Below are positions 1-7,811 of a stretch of 64,000 nt of DNA, piece after piece. The notes beneath the pieces were generated by a model. That model did not search any database and was not told where the DNA came from. It was given only the letters and a program-made list of their open reading frames with translations. Every line of letters starts with the position of its first letter. The first letter of the stretch is position 1. The DNA comes from Tistrella bauzanensis (GTDB lineage: Bacteria; Pseudomonadota; Alphaproteobacteria; Tistrellales; Tistrellaceae), in contig NZ_BMDZ01000008.1 of assembly GCF_014636235.1 (NCBI RefSeq), forward strand, positions 1-64,000. Reading direction: 5' to 3'. The position numbers were made by a program, and so were the translations under genes.

Positions 1-48
1 AGGAGGACGGGCCGCCTCACGCCGTCCCAGGCGACGGTGACGCTCTAA
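1..48 (+). CDS. Possible 3' end of a chromosomal gene (partial)
   Basis: An open frame enters from the left edge and ends at TAA 46-48; the last residues read RRTGRLTPSQATVTL. Its GC-rich codons resemble the chromosome to the right of 7812, not the island that begins immediately after it. If real, it is the left neighbour of the island and is convergent with ychF. Only 15 codons are visible, so the product cannot be named. Confidence 0.25.
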   Translation, partial: RRTGRLTPSQATVTL

Positions 49-63
49 ACCAGCCCGCCGCGC

Positions 64-1002
64 TCATTGCGCGACAGCCTCTACAGCAGTCTCGGTTGCG
101 CCATCAAGTACAGCTACTTCGAATGTCGTCTTAGGGGCCTTAAGCTCTACGTCTGCGGGAGAAACGGTAACGGAGCGCCCCGGCGAATACGACGCGACAA
201 CCTCATTTAGCTGAGTCGTGATGGCATCAAGCTGTTCTTTGAACTTCTCTTCATAGACTTGCTGTTGCTTGGCACGCGACTCTTCGACAATTTTCGCAAT
301 TTCCTCGTCTGCGGCAGCACGATCAACTGAACGCTCAAGAATTCTGCCAATGATGCTCGACTTGCCATCGATCGACTCTTCGCTTGCGCGAAGGTCGGCA
401 GTAACAAGGACGAAGTCGAAGAGGCCGCTCATCTTGCCACCGCTGTTGAAACCAAAGAAGTTGGTTTGCAGTGCTTCAGGAGCATCGATCAATTGATCCG
501 TGTGAGCGGCTTCCCATGCTGTCATTGCCTGTTCAATAGCAGTAGCCGTATTAGCCGATGGCAAACCCAATTCCGGATTATCTGTACGCAGCTTGGAATA
601 AAGTTCTTTCTTGGCAGCAGCACCGCTAGCCGCCTTGATTGCATTGAATTCTGGAAACCCTTTTGCATTAGCGGAGAGAACATCGGAACCGTCTGATGAA
701 CGGCGCTTCCATGCAGTGAACGTAACCGCCCCTTCTGGGGTGTACTTTCCAAGCGCCTCTCGATCCTTTTCAGTGAGATCGGCGAATGTGATCTGAACCT
801 CGATATCTTCGTCAATCGCTCCAAAAGAGCAGTCTTTCTCTGTCAGTGAGCCAGGCTTACCGTTGAAGAACCAATCAAGCGCACGAAGCACAGTGGACTT
901 ACCAGCCCCGTTCGGCCCGATGAAGGTCGTGACGGAGTCGAAGGGAATCGTAACGTCTTTCAACGTGCGGAAGTTTTTGATGCGGGCGGATTGGATCTTC
1001 AT
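64..1002 (-). CDS. AAA ATPase of the OLD/RecF-like type, C-terminally truncated
   Basis: The N-terminus is an ABC-class SMC/RecF-like ATPase head with Walker A GPNGAGKST at residues 29-37 after the hallmark start MKIQSARIKNF. A coiled-coil-like stretch (about 225-265) follows. The 312-residue product stops just after the strand that in OLD-type proteins precedes the signature/Walker B half and, where present, a TOPRIM nuclease. It therefore lacks half of the ATPase and is probably non-functional. The stop lies at the edge of the island, in sequence that turns GC-rich. The gene starts 7 bp after the DUF4391 stop and has an AAGGAG site, so it was the next gene of the operon. Family assignment is from motifs; truncation is inferred. 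Confidence 0.65.
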   Translation of the reverse strand: MKIQSARIKNFRTLKDVTIPFDSVTTFIGPNGAGKSTVLRALDWFFNGKPGSLTEKDCSFGAIDEDIEVQITFADLTEKDREALGKYTPEGAVTFTAWKRRSSDGSDVLSANAKGFPEFNAIKAASGAAAKKELYSKLRTDNPELGLPSANTATAIEQAMTAWEAAHTDQLIDAPEALQTNFFGFNSGGKMSGLFDFVLVTADLRASEESIDGKSSIIGRILERSVDRAAADEEIAKIVEESRAKQQQVYEEKFKEQLDAITTQLNEVVASYSPGRSVTVSPADVELKAPKTTFEVAVLDGATETAVEAVAQ

Positions 1003-1009
1003 TTCGGTT

Positions 1010-1693
1010 TCAACTCCTTGAACCTGTTATCTGCTTTTTGAGTTCGTCCAGCTCTATTTTCAGCTTCCGCAGTTCGGCATTGATCTCCACCTTGCGATTG
1101 AACTGCTTTTCCTTGGCCAGCCGCGCCGTGGTCTTATCCAGCTCGCGCTGCTTGGCTTGTGCCTGTTCAACGCGCGCCACCAGCTCGGCCAGTGTTTCCT
1201 GTGGCCGCGCTGACAGCGGGATTAAGCGGTGCAGCAATTGCTCGTACATGCCACCCAGATGCAAGGCCACGGGCATTGCGGTGCGTTCGCTATCCATTGG
1301 CAGCCAGTCCGATGCAAAGTAGTCCGAGAGCACCCAGCGGCTGGCGTCGGCTTCGTTCGGGCGCTTGTAGGCGGCAGTCACCTGAGTTCTACCGTCGAAG
1401 GTCAGCTCGAACACGATGGGAAACGGGATGGCCCCGTCGATGCAGCGCAGCACATCGGCGTGCAATTCGGCCGTCTTGAGCTGAATGATGAAAATCTGGA
1501 TTTCCGGTACGCCGTGGCGCGCAGGGAGATGGAGCGTCTCCGGGGCCAGCTTGTACTGCCAGACGATCTGTTCCACCTGTTTGACGAACAGGTCTTTGAG
1601 CCGGGTGTTGGCTCCGCTGTGCTCGTAGATCTTGCTCTTGGGCAGAACGCGTCCAAAGGCGGCCTGCTTGGGGTAGGCGATCAGCGCACTCAT
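1010..1693 (-). CDS. DUF4391 domain protein
   Basis: A 227-residue protein beginning MSALIAYPKQAAFGR. Its pattern (LPKSKIYEHSGAN, WQYKLAPETLHLP, EIQIFIIQLK, CIDGAIPFPIVFEL) matches what I know of the DUF4391 family. The C-terminal 60 residues are a charged helix, probably a coiled coil. I chose ATG 1693 rather than the longer frame because it overlaps the helicase stop in an ATGA and has AGGAGG 5 nt upstream, which indicates translational coupling. DUF4391 genes are, as I recall, commonly found next to PLD/SNF2 helicases and type III modification/restriction genes. The biochemical function is unknown. Confidence 0.75.
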   Translation of the reverse strand: MSALIAYPKQAAFGRVLPKSKIYEHSGANTRLKDLFVKQVEQIVWQYKLAPETLHLPARHGVPEIQIFIIQLKTAELHADVLRCIDGAIPFPIVFELTFDGRTQVTAAYKRPNEADASRWVLSDYFASDWLPMDSERTAMPVALHLGGMYEQLLHRLIPLSARPQETLAELVARVEQAQAKQRELDKTTARLAKEKQFNRKVEINAELRKLKIELDELKKQITGSRS

Positions 1694-4600
1694 CCAACCT
1701 CCTGAATCACGAGGAAGCTGATGAGTTCGAAGTCGTCCAGGCCGGAGATGGTTCCCGTGAGCGCCGTGGTCTTGCCAACGGTGAACAGGCTGTCCAGATC
1801 CCTTTCTTCCTTCACCTCGATCATTGAACGAATGGATTGGCCCAGCAGATCGGAGTAGGACTGCATCTTGCGGCCATCCGATGTTTCCTGATTGAAGCGC
1901 TGGCAAGCCTCAATCATGGGCTTGTCCCGCCCTTTGCAGCATGTGCGCGCCAGGTCGAGCAGGCGCTTGACCTCGGTGTGGTCGTGGATCACCTCGCCCT
2001 CGCGGTTGATGTAGACGAGGTAGTACGGGTGCAGGCGGTTGTGCTGGTTGAGGTTGACGCCTGAATTGCGATTGCGCAGCGTGAAGATCACCCCTGGGCG
2101 CAGCCCCATCTCAGGCTGGGCGGGCACGACGGCGTGCATCCCGTTGGGCACATTGCTCAGTTCGCCGTGGGCCTTGACGTAGTTGAGCAAGTCCATGCGG
2201 AAGTCGTTGAGGCCTAGATCGGTGATGGAGACACCGGTCTTCAAATCTTCCAGCTCGATGACTTCCTCCTGCAGGCGGCGCAGTTGCTCCTTGCGGTACG
2301 ACACGTCGTTGGCTTGTGCGGACAGCACGTTGTCGTCGCCGGTGGCGGTAACGTCGGCGATCATCATCCGGCTCTCGACGCGCTCTTTGAGGTTGATGTA
2401 CTCGTCGAGCGAAATGTCGGGCCAGTAGTTGACCAACTGGATGCTGGTATTAGGCGAGCCGATGCGATCCACCCGACCAAAGCGCTGGATGATGCGCACC
2501 GGGTTCCAGTGAATGTCGTAGTTGATCAGGTAATCGCAGTCTTGCAGGTTCTGGCCTTCGGAAATGCAGTCGGTGCCGATCAGCAGGTCGACTTCGTGCG
2601 GCTCGTCCGGCAGCACTACAGCCTTCTCTTTCGAGCGAGGGGAGAACAGGGTGAGCAGTTCCTGGAAGTCGTAGTTGCGCTTGTGTGTGCCGCTCTTGAT
2701 GGTGGACTGCGGCGCGCCCTTGCCGGTGACCTTGGCGGTTTGGATGGCGTCCCTGGCCAGTAGCTCCGGCGCAAGATTGGCGTACAGGTAATCGGCGGTG
2801 TCGGCAAAGGCGGTGAAGATCAGCACCTTCCTGTTGCCGGGGTTGATGGGGTTGTCGATCTTGCCGAGCAGTTGCGCCTTGAGGTGCTGCAACTTGGCGT
2901 CGTCCTGCGGGGTGATCTTGTTCATTGAGGCCAGCAGAGCGTCGATAACCTGCAAGTCCACCTTGAGCTCGTGCTCCCAGGATGGCAAGTCCATGTCGGC
3001 GAGGCTGATCTTGATCTTCCCGCCGATCTCGCCGCCCTCATCACTGGGCATTGGCAGGTCGTCGTCCTCGGCATCCAGCCCCTCCAGCACTTCCGTAAGG
3101 TCACCCACTGTCGCCGCGCCACCGGATTGGTTGAACGCGGCAATTTTGGCCAGCGTCGCTTCGTTGTTGGCGCGCAGCGATTGCAGGGTGAGTCGGAATG
3201 ACTGTACCGAGCTTTCGAGGCGCTTGAGCAGGTTGACGGTCATCAGGGCCTGCAGGCTCTTTTCGCGGTCAGCTTGGCGCAGCGTGCCTTTGCCGCCAAC
3301 CTTGGTGTCGTAGATGTCTTCGTACTTTTTCAGGCGGCTGGGCAGGATGTAGCTGATGGGGGCGTACACGGCCAGCTTGAGCAGGGAGAGCTGCTCGAAG
3401 ATCTCGTTGAAACCCAGCACGTCCGACCGCGCGGTCAATGGGCAGTGGAACGACAGCGGCTTGCGACGTTCGGGAAATTGGCCGATATCCTTGGTGTCGT
3501 AGAAGGTCTGGATGTGCTTGCGCGATCGAGCAATGGTGACGCTGTCGAGCAGCTCGAAAAAGTCAAAATCCAGCAAATCAAGGATTGCTCGCGCGGTGCG
3601 TTCTTCCGGTGGCAGCTTTGACCATGTGTTGAAGACTGCCTGAGCATTGCGAAAAACTTCTTCCACCGACTTGCTGGTGCGGAGTTTCTTGCTGAGGCTT
3701 TCCGAGTCGCCTTCGTAAGCCAGCGCAAGCTGGTTGCGCAGGTCGTTGAAGCGATTGTTGACTGGTGTAGCCGATAGCATCAGCACCTTGGTCTTCACCC
3801 CTTCCTGAATGACCTTGCGCATCAGCTTTTGATAGCGCGTTTCCTTGTCCTTGTAGGCGTCGTTGTTACGGAAGTTGTGCGACTCGTCGATGACGACCAG
3901 ATCGTAGTTGCCCCAGTTGATGCGGTTGAGCGGTGTGCCGAAGGATTCGCCGCTGGTGCGCGAAAGATCCGTGTGACACAGCACGTCGTAGCTGAACCGG
4001 TCGCGGGCGAAGATATTGGTCTTGAGGTTGCGGTTGTAGTTGAGCCAGTTGTCGGCCAGCTTCTTGGGGCAAAGTACCAACACGGATTTGTTCCGCAACT
4101 CGTAGTACTTGACTACAGCCAGCGCGGTGAAGGTCTTGCCGAGGCCGACGCTGTCGGCCAGGATGCAACCGCTGTAGGTTTCCAGCTTGTTGATGATGCC
4201 GGTGGCCGCATCCTTCTGGTAGTTGAAGAGCTTGTTCCAGATCAGCGTGTCCTGATAGCCCGTGCGATCGTTGGGCAACACGTCTTCGTCGATGTCGTCG
4301 AGGAACTCGTTGAAGATGTTGTAGAGCATCAGGAAGTAGATGTTCTCGGGCGAGTTCTCCTGATAGACCGAGGCGATGTGCTCGCAGATCTGCTCAGTCA
4401 CGTCCTCCAGTTTTTCGGAGTCGTTCCAAATCTGGTCGAACAGACTGAGGTAGGTGGCAGAAAAGGGGGCCTCGTCCATCTTGTTGACAAGGTTGGACAC
4501 CGCATTGCCTTGCTGGTAGCCGAGATCGACAGCGGTGAAGCCATGCAGGGGCATGTACGCCGTGTCGGTGCCGCCAGCCCACACGCAGGCGAATTGCTGC

Positions 4601-4980
4601 ATGGGCGCTTTAGTACGGTTGCTGCGAAACGAGGCCTTGCGCCGTATCCAGTCGGCACATTCCTTGGCCACTGCCCGCTGGGTGAGCTTGTTGCGAAGCT
4701 GGATTTCAAACTCGCTGCCGTAGAGGCTGCGCTCGCGGTCGAGTTTGGGTATGTGGAACTCCTTGCGTTCCTTGCGAATTTTGTCGGTGACCTCGTTGGC
4801 CACAAAGGTGGGCGAGGTGAAGATGAAGTTCAGCTCGTCGATCTTTTCCAACTCGGCTTTCAGCGCCTCGAAGGCGTACATCGAAAAGCACGAGGCTGCG
4901 ATCTTCAGGCGCGCGCCGGGCCTGAGGGTCTGCTTGAGATCGTCGCCCAGCAAGCGGCTGATGTTGTCGATCAGTTCCAT
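1690..4980 (-). CDS. Helicase-related protein: PLD-like N-terminus plus SNF2/superfamily 2 helicase
   Basis: 1096 residues. The first ~250 residues resemble the PLD-like module of this family, but I cannot identify a convincing HxK catalytic motif. The helicase core follows: Walker A in ADSVGLGKT (about residue 280), DESH box in VVIDESHNFRN (about 365), LSATPVNN (motif III), then the second RecA domain with VLIFTAFADTADYLY, GTDCISEGQNLQ and QRFGRVDRIGS (motifs IV-VI). Such enzymes are ATP-driven DNA translocases in phage defence or repair loci. It lies 10 bp downstream of fic and overlaps DUF4391 by 4 nt, so the genes form one operon. The exact defence role is inference. Confidence 0.85.
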   Translation of the reverse strand: MELIDNISRLLGDDLKQTLRPGARLKIAASCFSMYAFEALKAELEKIDELNFIFTSPTFVANEVTDKIRKERKEFHIPKLDRERSLYGSEFEIQLRNKLTQRAVAKECADWIRRKASFRSNRTKAPMQQFACVWAGGTDTAYMPLHGFTAVDLGYQQGNAVSNLVNKMDEAPFSATYLSLFDQIWNDSEKLEDVTEQICEHIASVYQENSPENIYFLMLYNIFNEFLDDIDEDVLPNDRTGYQDTLIWNKLFNYQKDAATGIINKLETYSGCILADSVGLGKTFTALAVVKYYELRNKSVLVLCPKKLADNWLNYNRNLKTNIFARDRFSYDVLCHTDLSRTSGESFGTPLNRINWGNYDLVVIDESHNFRNNDAYKDKETRYQKLMRKVIQEGVKTKVLMLSATPVNNRFNDLRNQLALAYEGDSESLSKKLRTSKSVEEVFRNAQAVFNTWSKLPPEERTARAILDLLDFDFFELLDSVTIARSRKHIQTFYDTKDIGQFPERRKPLSFHCPLTARSDVLGFNEIFEQLSLLKLAVYAPISYILPSRLKKYEDIYDTKVGGKGTLRQADREKSLQALMTVNLLKRLESSVQSFRLTLQSLRANNEATLAKIAAFNQSGGAATVGDLTEVLEGLDAEDDDLPMPSDEGGEIGGKIKISLADMDLPSWEHELKVDLQVIDALLASMNKITPQDDAKLQHLKAQLLGKIDNPINPGNRKVLIFTAFADTADYLYANLAPELLARDAIQTAKVTGKGAPQSTIKSGTHKRNYDFQELLTLFSPRSKEKAVVLPDEPHEVDLLIGTDCISEGQNLQDCDYLINYDIHWNPVRIIQRFGRVDRIGSPNTSIQLVNYWPDISLDEYINLKERVESRMMIADVTATGDDNVLSAQANDVSYRKEQLRRLQEEVIELEDLKTGVSITDLGLNDFRMDLLNYVKAHGELSNVPNGMHAVVPAQPEMGLRPGVIFTLRNRNSGVNLNQHNRLHPYYLVYINREGEVIHDHTEVKRLLDLARTCCKGRDKPMIEACQRFNQETSDGRKMQSYSDLLGQSIRSMIEVKEERDLDSLFTVGKTTALTGTISGLDDFELISFLVIQEVG

Positions 4981-4990
4981 CGTGCTCCCC

Positions 4991-6037
4991 TTACGCTCGC
5001 TTGATCCATTTCGCGCCTCGCCCCTTGCCCGTTGATTCGATCAACCCCTCTGATTTCATTGCCCGCAGCACCAATCGCACCATGTCCCGGCTCACGCCTG
5101 GGCAGGCTTCTTCGATATCGGAAATAGAAAACGGTAAGGTGCGTCCCTGGACTTCCGCGCGCACGCGGTCACCTTTGCTGCCGCGGCCACGCTCGATGGT
5201 GCCGACACGCTCCTCGAACTCACGGTAGGCCCGCAACAAGGCGCCCCAGAAGTAGTCGAGCCAGGGTTTGACGTCGTGCTGCCCCTGGTGCCAACCCCGC
5301 GAGCTGGCTTCCAGCGTTTCGTAATAGCCTTCCTTGGTATCTTCGAAGATGCGTTCCAAACTGATGTAGCGACCCACGGCATAGTCGAAGTGGTAGAGCA
5401 GCAGCAAGGTCAACAAGCGGGACATGCGACCGTTGCCGTCCGGGAAAGGGTGGATGCACAGCAAGTCGAGCATCGCCAGCGGCACCAGTACCAGCGGGTC
5501 GGCCAGGTGCTGATCCAGCGCGGTGGCGTAGCGCCCGGTCAGATCGGACATGGCCATGGGCGTGAGGTGCGCAGCGACTGGCTGGAAGCGCAGACGCGAA
5601 GTGCCATCCGGGTGACGCTCGATGATGTCGTTGTTGGTAGCCTTCCAGCGCCCGCCCGCCTGCGGCATATAGCGGTACAGCAGGGTGTGCAGTTGCAGTA
5701 CCACGCCCTCGCTGAAGGGCATGTGCGCGGCCGATTCGTGGATCAGCGCCAGGGCGTCACGGTAGCCGGCGATCTCCTGTTCGGAACGACTCTTTGGCGT
5801 TGCGTTGCGGATGACCAGAGACTTCAGCCGCGAGGGTGCGACGACAACGCCTTCCAGGCGGTTGGATGACTCGGTGGATTCGACTACCGCGATCTGGCGT
5901 AGCCCTTTGAGGGCTTCGGGCGACTGCGCGGCGTAGAGTTGCTGCTTGCCCTGGTACTCGCCCAGTGTGCGCAACGTGGCGGCCTGGGTGCCATCGAAGC
6001 GAAGCGCGGCGAGGTACTCGGGTGTGAGCGAGTGCAT
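4991..6037 (-). CDS. Fic family protein (AMP-transferase-type) with inhibitory motif and winged-helix tail
   Basis: 348 residues. The Fic core motif HPFPDGNGRMSR (residues 196-207) has the catalytic His and the phosphate-binding GNGR, so adenylylation of a protein target is the expected reaction. An upstream SNRLEG (58-63) fits the (S/T)xxxE(G/N) autoinhibitory helix, making this a self-inhibited class II-like Fic. The last ~70 residues (FSISDIEEACPG, then RDMVRLVLRAM) look like a winged helix that may bind DNA. It is the first gene of the island operon, 10 bp before the helicase. Repeated 10-mers lie just upstream of its start. The target and any toxin role are unknown. Confidence 0.9.
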   Translation of the reverse strand: MHSLTPEYLAALRFDGTQAATLRTLGEYQGKQQLYAAQSPEALKGLRQIAVVESTESSNRLEGVVVAPSRLKSLVIRNATPKSRSEQEIAGYRDALALIHESAAHMPFSEGVVLQLHTLLYRYMPQAGGRWKATNNDIIERHPDGTSRLRFQPVAAHLTPMAMSDLTGRYATALDQHLADPLVLVPLAMLDLLCIHPFPDGNGRMSRLLTLLLLYHFDYAVGRYISLERIFEDTKEGYYETLEASSRGWHQGQHDVKPWLDYFWGALLRAYREFEERVGTIERGRGSKGDRVRAEVQGRTLPFSISDIEEACPGVSRDMVRLVLRAMKSEGLIESTGKGRGAKWIKRA

Positions 6038-6060
6038 GGAAATGTAAGCCCAGGATGTCT

Positions 6061-6137
6061 AAATGGGGTAATCATAGATGTTAAATGGGGTATTTTCTAT
6101 AGAAATGCCTCATTATCAGTGTTTGACTACCCCATTT
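6061..6137 (-). promoter_or_regulatory. Repeated AAATGGGGTA operator-like sites upstream of fic
   Basis: AAATGGGGTA occurs at 6061-6070 and 6083-6092, and its exact reverse complement at 6128-6137. A perfect 12-bp palindrome, TTTCTATAGAAA, sits between them at 6094-6105. This AT-rich stretch is 24-100 bp upstream of fic, the expected place for the operon promoter. Three exact copies of a 10-mer in 77 bp are very unlikely by chance. The binding protein is unknown; the Fic winged helix is one candidate. No single -35/-10 pair stands out. Confidence 0.55.
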
Positions 6138-6205
6138 CCTGAACATTGGACCGGTCGCGAGGAGCTGGCATGGCTGACCGGGGAGGAAATGGGTGACATG
6201 AATCC

Positions 6206-6238
6206 AAAAAAACGGGGCAATAAATTAAAAATTGCCCC
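6206..6238 (-). terminator. Rho-independent terminator downstream of the integrase
   Basis: GGGGCAAT (6214-6221) and ATTGCCCC (6231-6238) form an 8-bp stem with a 9-nt AT loop. Read on the minus strand the stem is followed by G and seven T (complement of 6206-6213). It lies about 165 bp beyond the integrase stop and before the fic promoter region, so it would separate the two minus-strand units. The flank also carries TGCCCCATTT, one base off the fic-upstream repeat. Confidence 0.7.
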
Positions 6239-6278
6239 ATTTATTTCATTGCCTACCCATTACAAGCGCCCAGCCTTC

Positions 6279-6314
6279 GGCAAAGGCAAAAGCAAAGGCA
6301 AAGGCAAAGGCAAG
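6279..6314. repeat. GGCAAA hexamer tandem repeat (six units)
   Basis: Six consecutive 6-bp units with consensus GGCAAA (one AGCAAA, last unit GGCAAG) lie in the 366-bp gap between fic and the integrase. A plus-strand frame across them would give a Gly-Lys repeat, but it has no ribosome site and runs into the integrase end, so I treat the region as non-coding. Apart from the operator-like sites and terminator listed separately, I see nothing else in this gap. Confidence 0.7.
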
Positions 6315-6403
6315 GGAATGGCACTCAAAGGGATAACGGCCCTATCCAGAAAAGGAAAAGACAGCCCTGTCCATTCGTTCTGCAACATCCAGCCAACTCT
6401 TCT

Positions 6404-7615
6404 CTATGCTGTGCCGCTGCCCTCCGCAGCACTCAGATAGTCCGCCCAGTCCTGCAACAGCGTCCTTCTCTGATCCAGCAGCAACGCCTTGTTGTACGTG
6501 GCCCGCACCTTGTTGCTTTCCACGTGAGCAAGCTGCCGCTCAATCGCATCAGGCCGGTATCCATTCTCATTCGCCCAAGTTGAAAAGGTCGTCCGCCAGC
6601 AATGCGGCGTCGTACCCCGGCCCAGGTTCATGTCGCGCATCGCGTAGGTGAGCCGATTGGGCGTAGTGAAGCCCTTTCCGCTCCGGTGCGGAAACAGATA
6701 GCGCCCGCCGCACGTGATGTGCTGCAAGTCTTTCAGCACCGCGATGGCCTGCGTGGACAACGGACTGACATGGTCACGCCGCGCCTTCATCTTCGCCGCA
6801 GGCCGACGCCACAGTGCATCCTCAAAGTCGAACTCGTCCCACTCGGCATCCGCCGCTTCCCCTGGACGGCAGGCGGTCAGGGCAATCAACCGCAGACACA
6901 AAGAGGTTTCCGGATAGCCCCGGTAGCCGCGCAACTCCTGGTAGAACCTCTGGATTTGCTCTCGCGTCATCGCCGCCTTGCTCTCGCTGAACGGCACGCG
7001 CAGCAGCCCACGGAGACTGGGAATTGGATTTGCCTCGACCAGCCCCCGCACCACCGCAAACTCAAAGATCGCCGAAAGATCACCTTTGACATGGATGGCC
7101 GCCCACGCGCCGTGGGCCTTGCATTCCTCCAGCAGCGGGCGAATCTGCTTCACGCCAATGTCGCTCATCGGCATCCCGTCGAATTTGGGCGACAGGTACT
7201 TCCTGATGCGGGATTCTTTCGTTCGGTAGGAGCTGAGCGCAAAGACTGGCTTGATCTCGGCCAGGTACGCCTGCGCCACCTTGGCGAACGAGCTTTCCTT
7301 TGCGCGCTTGCGTTCCTCCAGCACTTCCAAGTTGCGCTGCCTGACCTGCTGCCGCTCATGGGCAGGATGGATGCCTTGCTTGACCAAGGCACGCGCTTTC
7401 TCTCGGGCCGCACGCGCCTCCGCAAGGCTTACTTGAGGAAAGCCGCCGATAGCAAAGAGGTTCTCCTTGCCTTGCAGGCGGTACTTCCACCGCCAGAGCT
7501 TGCCGCCGGTGGGCTTGACCAGCAGGAACAAGCCCCCGCCGTCTGAAAGTTTCCAGTCTCGATCAGTCGATTTGGCCGACCTGACCTTGAGGTCGGTGAG
7601 TAGATTCTCGGGCAT
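6404..7615 (-). CDS. P4-type tyrosine integrase
   Basis: 403 residues, the usual length for the P4/DUF4102 integrase family. The N-terminal arm-binding domain starts with the typical LTDLKVRSAK and KLSDGGGLFLLV. Catalytic residues are visible: Arg in TACRPGEA, the His/Arg box in PHCWRTTFSTWANENG, His in QLAHVESNKV and the nucleophilic Tyr in RATYNKA. It would catalyse integration and excision of the island. Its start faces the ychF boundary with TACCCCC repeats upstream. The gene looks intact, so the island may still be mobile in trans even though its other end seems eroded. Confidence 0.93.
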   Translation of the reverse strand: MPENLLTDLKVRSAKSTDRDWKLSDGGGLFLLVKPTGGKLWRWKYRLQGKENLFAIGGFPQVSLAEARAAREKARALVKQGIHPAHERQQVRQRNLEVLEERKRAKESSFAKVAQAYLAEIKPVFALSSYRTKESRIRKYLSPKFDGMPMSDIGVKQIRPLLEECKAHGAWAAIHVKGDLSAIFEFAVVRGLVEANPIPSLRGLLRVPFSESKAAMTREQIQRFYQELRGYRGYPETSLCLRLIALTACRPGEAADAEWDEFDFEDALWRRPAAKMKARRDHVSPLSTQAIAVLKDLQHITCGGRYLFPHRSGKGFTTPNRLTYAMRDMNLGRGTTPHCWRTTFSTWANENGYRPDAIERQLAHVESNKVRATYNKALLLDQRRTLLQDWADYLSAAEGSGTA

Positions 7616-7640
7616 CGTTGGACTCCACTGCGGGGAGATG

Positions 7641-7681
7641 TACCCCCACGGTTGAACACGAGTACCCCCAACGCTACCCCC
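7641..7681. promoter_or_regulatory. TACCCCC direct repeats (probable integrase arm-type sites)
   Basis: TACCCCC occurs at 7641-7647, 7663-7669 and 7675-7681, 25-65 bp upstream of the integrase start. Short GTACCCCC/GGGGGTA repeats beside P4-type integrases are a known pattern for arm-site binding; the assignment here is by analogy. The rest of 7616-7811 holds no tRNA or other gene that I can see, and should contain the recombination core. Confidence 0.5.
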
Positions 7682-7811
7682 GAATTTTCTGGACCTCGAT
7701 GAACAATAGGAACGCTCAGCAGACCGTATTGTTTACGCAACCCATTGATTTCAAATGAGCTAATCCGTCCACCAAGCGCTACTGTGCGCCATCGAGATCC
7801 AGCAAAAATCG

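Larger units (their letters stand above)
49..7811. mobile_element. Integrated genomic island with P4-type integrase and defence-like cargo
   Basis: Five genes, all on the minus strand, have markedly lower GC and different codon use from everything to the right of 7812. The right-hand gene is a P4-type tyrosine integrase. Its start faces the ychF end of the island, and short TACCCCC repeats lie upstream of it, as is usual for arm-type integrase sites. The cargo is Fic, a PLD/SNF2-like helicase, DUF4391 and an AAA ATPase. The left limit is inferred from the abrupt loss of ATPase homology and return to GC-rich sequence near 49-64. The right limit is the 3' end of ychF, whose C-terminus is intact. 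I found no tRNA and no convincing direct repeat at the ends. Confidence 0.7.

Noticed and set aside
3829-5004. A 391-codon plus-strand frame opposite the helicase
   Set aside because: Antisense to clear helicase motifs; Val/Gly/Asp-rich with no recognisable domain.
6078-6440. A 120-codon plus-strand frame with Gly-Lys repeats between fic and the integrase
   Set aside because: It spans the operator-like repeats, a terminator and a GGCAAA repeat, and runs into the integrase end; it looks non-coding.
49-7811. Possible att repeat: GCGCT-N3-TGCGC near 60-72 and GCGCT-N4-TGCGC near 7775-7790
   Set aside because: Only about ten imperfect bases agree; this is not enough to call a duplicated core.
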